Part shown: piece after piece, positions 21,183 through 31,037 of the stretch
Position numbering within the stretch: the first letter of the stretch is position 1
How the letters are laid out: each line of letters starts with the position of its first letter
Assembly (NCBI RefSeq): GCF_028009165.1
Contig: NC_079241.1
Coordinates: 3,100,001 to 3,164,000, forward strand
Direction: 5' to 3'
Origin: Akanthomyces muscarius
Taxonomy: Eukaryota; Ascomycota; Sordariomycetes; Hypocreales; Cordycipitaceae
DNA length: 64,000 nt
Made by a program: the position numbers and the translations under genes
Notes under the pieces: generated by a model
What the model was told of the DNA's origin: nothing
Databases searched by the model: none
The model's input: the letters and a program-made list of their open reading frames with translations, nothing else

Positions 21183-23169
21183 CTAGTACATCTGTCTATC
21201 TCTCATCTCAATGGGCAAGAAGACCATGAGAATAGCTGAAAACCAGATACCGCCTGCGCCGAGCCAGAGGACCCCAGATGTTCCCTCGGCAATATACTTT
21301 TGGCCAGCAATAGGCGCTACAATACCCGCGATGCGACCCAAACAAGAAAGCATACCGCTAGCACTAGCGCGATATGTGGTGTCGAAAAGTTCCGGGGCTG
21401 AGGCGTATAGTACGGAGTTGAAATATGTTTGCATGATGTACTCAAAGGCATTGAGGCCGACGTACCCTGGTGTGTTTTTGACCTGGGTGTACATGGCCAT
21501 GGCGACACCCTGCAAGGTTGCGGAAATGACAAGCGACCACTTTCTTCCAAGGAGCGGCATTTGGACGGAAAAGAGAGCAATTACTGCTCCCAGAATGCCA
21601 GGCAAGTAAATATACACGTACTCGCGGTAGGTATCCGAGACGCTGTTGGCGCCATCGTCGACGTGGTTGCGGAGAAGAATGATAGGTAGGAAAGCGCCGG
21701 CCAGATTGAATGACCAGTAATTACCCTACATTGGTCAGCACGGCGCACCAAAAAACCAGATAGCAGAAGCAGAATCACATACCATGTAAGCAAGTCCAAG
21801 AAGAATAAATGTGAACGACCCAAGCTTGGTAGAAAAGAGACCGCGAAGAAACCCGAGGCTCTTCACCGTGCGGACGATGACTCCCTTAGCATTTGAATCA
21901 GCTGCCTTGTCTGCTGGATCAACACCCATAGAACGATCAATGTCACGAAAGTCCTCAATCGTCAACGTTGGAACGGGGGCGCCGTTGAACTTGGCAATCT
22001 TGTGGAGGACGTTGATGGCGTCCTGCTCACGGCCCTTGGCGACAAGAAACTTTGGCGACTCATAGAATCGAAACAGAAGGTAACGAGCAAAAAAGATGGA
22101 GAGCGTCATGGCACCGATGATAATGACCAGGTATCTCCAGCCCATGTTGCTTGACACGGTGCAGCAAGCTTCACCAGCACCGACGGCATTGCAGGCTGGC
22201 AGCTTTGCGTCGCATCGGTATTTGGCAGCGGTACCATACGCTATGACGGAAGCAATGACAACGCCAATCGGCTGGAACATGCTCAGCAGGGAGACGAGGT
22301 ATCTTTTGCTGGGGGGCATAAACTCCAAGGCAATCGTGGCGTCAATGGGAATATTGCCGCCGAGCCCGACACATGCGAGAAAGTAGATGCCGCAGATAGC
22401 ACCATAGTTGTACTTGGCAGCGGCCTAGGTGGCGAAATTTTAGCACGCTGCTGCTTTCTTGTCTGAATTGAAGGCAGGAAAGTCGACTCTTAAACGTACC
22501 AGAAGCATGCCAAAGACGGATGTGATGAGACAGGTGATATTGAAAGCCCATTTGCGACCGATGGTGTCGGTGATGATGCCAAATGCAAAGGCGCCGACAC
22601 TAAGTTTGGTCAGTCAAATTTCCGGCACAAGTGAAACGACGCAAAAGATGTTGCCTACGCAAGCCCAGCATTGCCGCAGCTGAACATGAGACCTTGCCTT
22701 CCAGCAGGAACATTCATTTCTTGGCTAAAGCAAAAGTGTCAGCAAATATGTTTGCAGGAAACAGCAGACTGACACTGCATTTTTCGCTCTTTTTGTAACT
22801 TACAAGATGGCCGTGGCCATGAGAATAATGCCTTGCGCCCATGCCAAGTCAAGGAAGTATCCAAAGCCACACAGTAACCAGATACATTTCTGGTATTTAC
22901 CGAATCCAAATTTGTCAAGTTCACTAAGTAAAAGGGGGTTGTCAACATGTGAATTCTTTTCCCAAGGACGGGCAGCCATACTCGTTGATAAGAGCTGCTT
23001 TCTGCTCGAAATATGTGAGTTCGTGGCCAACCGTGCCCTGCAAAGCATCCTGTAAGATGCCACCCTTGGACGGCTGTTCAGTGTTCTCCGACATGGCTTT
23101 ATCCGACGAGTCACCCTCGTGTACGCTCGAGACTCTCCCGCTCGGGGTTTTCTTGGGCAAGGTAGGCAT
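21183..23169 (-). CDS. Major facilitator superfamily transporter (SV2/SVOP-like organic solute type)
   Basis: Predicted exons 23169-22982, 22923-22804, 22724-22659, 22599-22500, 22424-21783 and 21725-21183, 552 residues. A hydrophilic N-terminus of about 60 residues is followed by roughly twelve membrane segments. The loop after TM2 reads GIITDTIGRKW, the MFS motif A (G-x-x-x-D-x-x-G-R-R/K). The opening block DELDKFGFGKYQKCIWLLCGFGYF is typical of fungal SV2/SVOP-like and sugar-porter-related carriers for small acids or other organics. The loop with CDAKLPACNAVGAGEACC is cysteine-rich and presumably extracytosolic. Introns are 57-79 nt; one donor is the weaker GTAGGC. It is divergent from the amidase gene across a 491-bp promoter that holds the 17-bp dyad. 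Import of the pathway substrate or export of a product is equally possible. Confidence 0.85.
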
Positions 23170-23660
23170 TTGGGAAACAGGTGTGAGTATCAGTGAAAAT
23201 AAGAAGGGAGCAATTGTTTGCCAACTTCAATCTCTTTGCCTCCGACACGGCTAGACTATATCTGATATTGAAGTTTCCCCAGATTCTGACTCCCAGCACC
23301 CCATTGTAGTCTATTCCACATTTTGGAGTCCAGGCCCACCCCCAGATAACAGCATCGGGAGAACCCGACAGGCGTCGGGGAAGCCGTGAGCCACAACCGC
23401 ACTCCTCTGTCTGCCGTGGTTGAAGTGTCTTTAGGAAAACTTCGGCTCTTTACCGGAGAAGATTGGTGTTTATCGGTGTGGGTAAAAATAACAAGCCTTG
23501 CAGGAAACTAGATAACTCCTTCCGCAGTCGGCCGGCAGGCAATTTAGTTGGCTACTGTGGTCCAAGCGCCTGATAATGCATCCATCGTCACTTTGTCAAT
23601 TGTTTCGAGTTTTCTGTTCAGCTTACACATAAACTCACAATCTAAATACAGTCAGCTGGA
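23170..23660. promoter_or_regulatory. Bidirectional promoter region, MFS transporter / amidase
   Basis: A 491-bp divergent region. Besides the 17-bp dyad at 23353-23369 it contains a looser inverted repeat at 23441-23460, TTCGGCTCTTTACCGGAGAA, with CGG and CCG arms seven bases apart. The layout implies coupled control of uptake or efflux and hydrolysis. Confidence 0.6.
23353..23369 (-). promoter_or_regulatory. 17-bp dyad, candidate Zn2Cys6 operator (copy 2)
   Basis: Read on the minus strand this is GTCGGGTTCTCCCGATG, identical at all 17 positions to 12575-12591, including the asymmetric TTCT spacer. It is about 185 bp from the MFS start and 290 bp from the amidase start. Confidence 0.6.
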
Positions 23661-25905
23661 ATGGATAGTCGCGATTGTAGAGATACTCCACTCCCGGCTT
23701 GGGAGGCGATAGCGCTGGACAAGCGATCGCAACGAGATGCGGCCATACCTGCAGAATGGCGACTGCAGGCTGGCTCAGTCCCGAAAAGCCGACTCAATGT
23801 AACAAGGGTTCCCGTGGAGAGTGGTATACTTGTGTCCCGCGAAATAGACATTACAGAGACCGATGCGCCGTTGTTGGTGCAGAAGCTGGCTGCTCAGGAG
23901 TACAGCTCATACGAGGTCAGACTGGATTGTGACGGAGAGGGCATGTTCAGAAAAAAGTCGCAGCCGTGCTAACACGATACGTTTTAGGTTACTCTCGCGT
24001 TCTGCAAACGAGCTGCCATCTCGCAACAACTGGTACGCTTTCGCCGAGGACGCTCTGGATGACGGCCCGTCGAGGTTCTTGACATTATTAGCTGACACCA
24101 CTATTCAGGTCAACTGCCTGTCTGAAATATTCTTCGACATTGCACTAGAGACTGCAAGACAGCTAGATGCCGAGTATGAAGCGTCTGGCGTACTTCGAGG
24201 CCCACTGCATGGTCTACCTGTATCTCTCAAAGACTGCTTCAAGGTCGCCGGCACGGATGCGTCGATCGGGTGTACTGCATTTGCCAGTCAGCCGACGTCG
24301 GAGGCAGAGGAGAGCGAAGTCACCAAGATTATGCGACAAAGCGGCGCGATTCTGTTCTGCAAGACGAATGTGCCCATGGCGCTCATGTCTGGTGAGGTGA
24401 GTGTCTGTGTTCGCAGACAGACAGACCTGATGGCTCCTAACGGCCGAGCAGACTTTTAATGCCATGTACGGCTACACTAGCAACCCGTACAATCGTGACC
24501 TCTCCAGCGGGGGCTCTTCGGGGGGGGAAAGCGCTTTATTGGCTTTGCGAGGATCTCCTCTGGGAGTAGGCACGGATGTTGGCGGCTCTATCCGTGAGTT
24601 GATGCGTCTCCATCTTCGCACCATGGCCAAGTTTCCATGCGCTAACGACCACCAGGGATACCGGCCGCATTCTGCGGCCTGTACTCCTTGAAGCCATCTT
24701 TTGGCCGGTTTCCCACCTACGGGTTGAGGGACGCTCTCGAAGGACAAGAGGCAGTTCGAAATGTTGTGGGGCCAATGTCGACATCAGTGACGGGCTTGGA
24801 GCTATGGAGCAAGGCAGTGATGCAAAGCGAGCCTTGGGTTGGAGCAGATCCAGACTGCTTAAACATGCCATGGCGCAATGTACAGATGCCTGAGAAGCTG
24901 TGCTTTGGTGTGTGTCCTATTGGCCGCTTGCCAGTGTGACGGTTGAAGAGACGTCTAAAACTAACATGACACAGGTCTACTACTTGACGATGGGATCGTC
25001 AAGCCACTTCCTCCTGTGACCCGAGCACTACTGGTAACAAAAGCAGCGCTGGAGAAGGCGGGCCACACAGTTATTGAGTTTCGCATGTGAGCTTTCTCTA
25101 TTCCATATTGGTGCAGCTATTTCGTTTCCAATGCTGAACGAGTCCACCCAGTGACGATCCGCTTTATACAGACAGGTTGAAGTTTGCGCTGTACCGGTCC
25201 GCCACCGCCGATGCATTGAACAAAATCCTCGACCAGACCCAAGAGCCATGGCCAAGAGGGTACGAGGTGCTCGCGGAAATGGCAAACAAAAGCAGTCAAC
25301 CCCAAAATGGCGACAGAGAACGGTCACCACAATCAGCCGACGGCCGCGCCACAGTCTCTCAACTTTGGGAAGCCCAGGCCAAGCGCACGGCATTTTCCAA
25401 GCGCATGCTGACGGCATGGGCAGACACCAAGCTCAAGACAGACACGGCACGGGAGATGGATGCACTGCTGATGCCCACGACACCGTGGCCAGCGTCGCAG
25501 AAGCAAGTCAATCCGTGCTCCAATTCACGAACGCAGCGCGCTGACAACACTGACAGGTACGAGTTCTCTTACGACAACTATACCAGCTTGTGGAATGTTG
25601 TCGACTACTGCGCGACGACTATTCCAGTCACGCAAGTCCTCCCAACCGAGGACACGAAGCCAGAGTACAAAGCCCGTGCTGAGCTCGAGGCAAAAATCTG
25701 GCAGGATTGTATGTTTTTAATTCCATCCACGCAGCTCCTCGGAATATTTCATCCCGCTGACAGCAAGTTCATAGATTCGCCAGAAAGCATGGCAGGGTGT
25801 CCTGTTTCTGTACAGCTCGTCGGGCGGCGACTGAACGAAGAGTATTTGTTGGAGGTTACAAAGATGTGCGACGCGGCAATCAAAGAGTCATCCCCCAGGA
25901 AGTAA
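23661..25905 (+). CDS. Amidase-signature family hydrolase
   Basis: Predicted exons 23661-23915, 23988-24032, 24109-24396, 24452-24593, 24656-24907, 24975-25086, 25152-25708 and 25775-25905, 593 residues. The Ser-cisSer-Lys triad is intact: K141 in HGLPVSLKDC, S218 in the SSGGSSGGES glycine/serine loop and S242 in GVGTDVGGSIR, with spacing close to fatty acid amide hydrolase. These enzymes hydrolyse carboxamides and some esters. The second exon is only 45 nt but is required by the family sequence (VTLAFCKRAAISQQL). An extra in-frame intron at 25485-25556 (GTGGCC to GACAG, 72 nt) is possible and would shorten the protein to 569 residues; the family is variable there. No signal peptide, so probably cytosolic. 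It is the right-most gene of the accessory block and is divergent from the transporter. Confidence 0.88.
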
Positions 25906-26556
25906 TACTAGACAGTTGCCGAATGTTTGGCTTTGTAATATCAACCTGTAAACTCAACCGCTTTTTATGGTGCCTTTCGTTTCTCTGTCTTTGTTGGCCA
26001 CTTTGTTCTGCGTCTGGCGCGGGCGAGCCCATGTTGCTCGCCGCTCAATGTCTCTCAACGCTGAGCGCATACGTGACCAGCGCTGCACCCATCCTAAGTA
26101 TTCCTCTCAGCCAAAGAGAAATCAAGTCGTGGTAATTTGTTCTTGCATCTGCAGGGCTGCCATTGCATGCTCCCGAGTTGACGGGGGTTGCCCCCAGCTG
26201 AGCTTGCTGCGCGCCACCCCACAGCGGCTGGAGTGGCTTTTTCAGACGGCACGCGTAAATGGGAGACCGGGGCTCGCGTCGCATCATTGGAGACCGCGTT
26301 CAGCTCCAAGCAGGGTCTGCTGCCAAGTTACAAGTCCAGTTCCCATTTCCCGCTTCGCATTCTTCCTCTTCTCGACCAATTTCCGACTCCCTACAGATTT
26401 TTCACCAAGAGCATCATTTGCCGTTCACCACGAATATACTACAAAACGCCATCATCTCTACACTACCTCGCAGCCACGGCGTTTGCACGACTGCCACTCT
26501 GTCGACCATCGACGCTGCAGGCACGCCGCCTCCTCGTCCTCGCCTCAGCATACGCC
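25906..26556. other. Intergenic region upstream of UNG1
   Basis: A 651-bp region holding the amidase 3' end and the UNG1 promoter and leader. The frame immediately upstream of the UNG1 ATG is open for 123 codons but has no ATG. No separate gene is supported. Confidence 0.5.
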
Positions 26557-27781
26557 ATGTCGTCGAGCCTCAAGCGCAAGGCCAGCGGCTCCGGAGCCTC
26601 GTCGCCCGAGGTCAAGAAGCCAAAAGCCAACGGCAACATTGCCTCCTTCTTTGGCGCCGCGCCCAAGCCAGGCCAGACCGCTGCAGGTACCAGCAGCCCA
26701 TCAGCAGCGACGACGACGACGACGACGAAATTCGACAAGGACAAGTGGGTAGCCAGCCTCACGCCTGAGCAGAGGAGCCTGCTGAAGCTCGAGATTGATA
26801 CGATGCACGAGAGCTGGCTGGGCTTGCTCAAGGACGACATTACGACAAAGGAGTTTCTCGACCTCAAGAAGTTTCTGGACAGAGAGACGGCAGCCGGAAA
26901 GAAGTGGTTTCCTCCCAAGGAAGACGTCTACTCATGGTGAGAACATTTGCCTTTTTTTTTCTTTTCCTTTCGATGCATCGTACGGCTTCAACAGATTGGG
27001 GGTTTGTTTTTTCTCTAACTTTTCTTTGCGGCGCAACAGGTCTCGACACACGCCCTTCAACAACGTCAAGGTCGTCATCGTCGGCCAGGATCCCTACCAC
27101 AACGTCAACCAGGCGCACGGCATGGCCTTTTCCGTGCGGCCGCCGACGCCCGCGCCGCCCTCGCTGCGCAACATGTACATTGCGCTCGCCAAGGACTACC
27201 CGTCGTTCGAGAAGCCGGCCAAGAGCGCGGGCCTGCTGACGCCGTGGGCCGACCGCGGCGTGCTCATGCTCAACACGTGCCTGACGGTGCGCGCGCACGA
27301 GGCCAACTCGCACTCGAACCGCGGCTGGGAGCGCCTCACGCAGCGCGTCATCGACCTCGTCGCGCAGAAGCGCGCGCGCGGCGTCGTCTTCATGGCCTGG
27401 GGCACGCCCGCGGGCAAGCGCGTGATGAAGGTGGACAAGCAAAAGCACCTGGTGCTGCAGAGCGTGCACCCGAGCCCGCTGAGCGCGTCGCGCGGCTTCT
27501 TCGACTGCGGCCACTTCCGCAAGGCCAACGACTGGCTGACGGCGCGGTACGGCGCCGCCGAGGGCGAGATTGACTGGGCTCTGGTCCCGGGCAACTCGAC
27601 GCTGAGCGCGCCCAAGGCGGAAGAAGCCAAAGTGGAGGCCAAGACGGAAACGAGCAAGCCGGAGAAGAAGGCTGCGACGGGCAAGGAAAACGTCGAGGTG
27701 GATGGGGAGATTGGGTCGGATGACGAGGCGGCGCTGGAGGAAGCCATCAGGGCAGCGGAAGAAGAGACTACGAAGCCTTAG
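26557..27781 (+). CDS. ung1: Uracil-DNA glycosylase (family 1)
   Basis: Predicted exons 26557-26936 and 27040-27781, 373 residues. Removes uracil from DNA in base-excision repair. Seen directly: the water-activating loop GQDPYH at residues 142-147 (Asp144, near human Asp145), PPSLRNMYIAL, the GVLMLNTCLTVR strand, and HPSPLSASRGF. The first 80 residues are disordered, with a basic cluster (LKRKASGSG, EVKKPKA) for nuclear import. They also contain NGNIASFFG, which resembles a degenerate PCNA-interacting box as in nuclear UNG2. About 75 C-terminal residues past the catalytic domain are Lys/Glu/Ala-rich and probably disordered. Upstream codons look like a mitochondrial presequence but lack an ATG. 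It closes the accessory block on the right. Confidence 0.93.
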
Positions 27782-30700
27782 CATAGCACGGCGCTGATGT
27801 CATGATTTTCTGCATTGCGTATTGGAATAGTTACAGCACGTATAGGAAGGCTGTGTATATTATGGTTTATTAAGGGTTATTACCGTGTGCTCCTCTTTCT
27901 GCATCGTGGCGGCGCGAGCGTGTAAGAGGCTGTGGTTGCTGGCAGGCTGCGTTGAACGGCTCGGAAAGTGCAGCCTTTGCCCTGCCAAAGTGCCTTGTCC
28001 CGTACTAGCAGATTGTACCCGCGCCACGGTCATCACAACTACCAGTACGTACTAGCACAAGTGCCAAAAAAAAATCCGATTTGCCAAAAGGTAAAACTTG
28101 GCAAATTGGCTTGTCTGATGTGTGGTGGTGTGTCTGGTTAGCGTGCCTCAGCCAGTCCGTTTGAGATGGCGCTGGGGCGGCTCCACGACTTGTCAGAGTG
28201 CTGACAGGTGGATGGCACTTGTAGTTGTACGGCATTATGCAATATCAGATGTTCTTTTCAATGCAAAGGAGCCATCTCCAATAGGCAGCGGCTTGCTGTA
28301 CTCTATCCGGGGATCCGTGGTGAGCTGACGATATGGCTTGACAGCACCCTTGTCGATATGTGTGACAACGCAGACTGGGGCAATCCCGGGGAGTCATGGC
28401 CGGTGGAAGCAAGCTTTTTTCTTTTCCGTCTGCGTGTCTTTGGCTTGGCACAATGGTGGTGGTGCACTGACAACTGGTGGCTTGCGTTTTTAATGTCTGA
28501 GACAGTGCGGGAGGCCGCGCTGGCTGGCAACTGGCTAGCTACTGGGTGCTGAGCAGCGAGTGGCAGGAGATATGTCCCGTACAGTCGTGCGTCGATGTTC
28601 TTTTAGCACAATCTAGTCCGGGCACGGGAGCGAGCACAAGACCCAGAGGGGTTGGGCGCTATCGAGTTAGTTCTTCCTCCATGGAGACTCGACGGGAGAC
28701 GACCGTTGATTAGGGTGTCATGGCGGCGGATAGCGTAGAACAGGGCAGGCCTGGGCTCAAGTCGAGCGGCCAAGTCTCTGTTGACGGCTCTGTGCGGCTG
28801 CGTTCGTGACTGGACCTGTCTTCTTCAGGCCACGCTGGAACATGATAGTAGGTATTAGGTTGCCGCCGAATGGTGATGCAGAACTAGAGCGTGTTGCTGT
28901 GACGAGGCAGTGCTGGTGTGAGGGTGATGTGTGAAGTGTGAAGTGTGAGTGGTGCTCAGATTATAATTAACTTATAATGGACTGCGGTTACAAGTCAATA
29001 GGTTGTGATTGGACCGATGGATACCAGTACGTTATTACCAGCACGTCAGGGGTAGGGGCCCAATGTCATGCTGTGGACCGTGGTACTGCGGCGGTCGTGG
29101 CTGTTGTGTTGCTCTGGTTCTCTCTTGATTCTTGTAATAGATGCAGTCTTGGATCATTGTAGTTTTTGTGGCTGATGGTTTGGACAATGGATGGATGGAT
29201 GCGCATGCTGGCCCGAGACTGAGGTATCGAGGTTCGAGGAGGCCAGGAAGAAGGAGCAAACGGACGGCAAACTAGGTTGCATAGGTAGTGACGGCACTTG
29301 GAGCCCGGCAGGTGAAGAGAAGATTAGGTGCAGCGGTGCATCGGGTGGCTGCCAGCCGAGCTGCGGTGAGATGAGAGAAGCGCGGCAGCAAATAGTAAGA
29401 AACAATTTATAAGATTCTTGTAGTTTTTTTGCCTTGCATGATTCTTTACTTGCTATACTGATGGCAATATTAATTCCATCTTCCCATGTTCCATCATTTT
29501 TTTAGTTGGACCTTGGTTGGGCCTTCGGCCGGAGCAGAGCATGGAGGCGCGCCACAGGTGTCTCCACTGATGAAGCACTGGCTGGGTTGCTGGGGTCCCT
29601 CTTTAGGGCGGAAAGGGGCGGCGTCTTGGGGGGCCATGGGGGGTTTGACTGGCCGGCAGCTGGCGAGAGGCTGGCCATTCTGACTGGTACCAGTACCCAG
29701 TGAGTGCCAGGCCAGGTAATACTTACTGATAATAAGGTACCAGAAGCAGCCAGCCCAGCCAAAGTCAAAAGGGCTGCAGACAAGCCAGTTGGCCAGCTGC
29801 CAGTCTCTAGCCATCCAGCCCACCAACCAGCCCAGCCCGTCAGGTACCTGAAAGTATCCGTAGCGAGACGGGGACGGGCCTTGGCTCCACCTTCCACTGG
29901 TACCTAGGTAGGTAGCACTTAGGTAGGTACCTATTGTGCTAGCTCAACACGGCTAATTTGCAACCACAGCCCGAGTGATGCGTTGTTCTCAATGCGCTTT
30001 GCCTGCACCGAATGAAAATGATAATAAAAAAGAGCCGACCCATCCCAATCTTAACAGTAGCCCCCTAGGCCCTCTTTGGCTTGATAATGGACCCCCCTGC
30101 CCCCTCTGTAAGTGGATTTAGCTGCCCTCCAGCGAGTGTTGGCCCATCTCCGGACCCCTGAGCCGGCTGGGCTGTTAGCACCAAAAGGGACGCCAGCACC
30201 TCGACTCCTTGACATCACGGTATTTTAGTCTGCAGCCTCGAGGCGAGAATTGCCTTTTGGCGCCAACTCTCTGCGTACCAGTAGCTACTTACGGGGTATC
30301 GCTGTGCGCTATCCGTCTCCTAATTGCCTGCTCTACTGGTAATCGCAGTCGTAGTCGCATCGTACTAACCAGGCAGGGTAGCTAGCACTCGTCGAGTCGT
30401 CCCCCTCGTCCCCTCTCGTCACCACGCGCTCCGACTCCTTTCCCACGCTCCAGCGCGCGCCCGCATTTTGCTTTTGTCCTCCTCTCAGCTCTCTTTTCTG
30501 CCCGTCCAAGTCCCTCCTTTTCTTTCCTTTCCGCGGATCTTATTGCGCTCTTCTTATGCATCGCCATTGCTAAGCGACCCTGCTTGCCTTGGTGACTTTG
30601 AGCCCTTCTTCTGCCGCCTCTTCTTTTCCTATTCTCCATTTCTGCCCGTCTCCTCCAAAAGTCGCCCTCCGCACGTCGCCAACCACTTACACGTTCGCTA

Positions 30701-31037
30701 CAGACAGCGCCTCGCCTAGTCTGAGACGTCGACGCATCAACTTTACTTTTCACCACACACCTTGCCGCCTAGGACGCTCCTTTCATTCTTTCTCCTCCCC
30801 ATCCTGCCAGGGTTTAGTTTTTTTTTTTTTCTCTTCTCGTCATTTCAGCGAGAATCATTCTTACCTTCCGCCTTCTCTGCTCCTTCTCCCGCTGCCCTTT
30901 CGCGCTGGCTCTGCCTTTGGCTTCCTTTCCTGCTACCTTCACCTGCATGCGCCGCTAGAGTCTGCGCTGCCTCGCTCGCCACGGATTCCTCAAGCCCCCC
31001 GACCCGTCCGCGACGACATTTGTTGTCCTGCCTCAAG
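27782..31037. other. 3.3-kb intergenic region, long CT-rich leader before MSB1-like gene
   Basis: No gene with domain or codon-bias support was found. From about 30370 to 31037 the plus strand is very rich in C and T, as in long 5' leaders of fungal genes, so the MSB1-like transcript may start several hundred bases upstream of its ATG. A GTGTGAA minisatellite lies near 28929-28950. A TAGGTAGG-rich patch at 29900-29932 contains the element GGTACCTAGGTAGG, seen again in part at 54891. Confidence 0.5.

Noticed and set aside
12723..25905. Secondary-metabolite biosynthetic cluster
   Set aside because: No PKS, NRPS, terpene cyclase, prenyltransferase or tailoring P450 is present. The SnoaL-like protein alone does not make a polyketide pathway.
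26864..27784. 306-codon open frame on the minus strand
   Set aside because: Antisense of UNG1 exon 2, in a very GC-rich stretch; low-complexity Arg/Leu/Ala product with no family signal.
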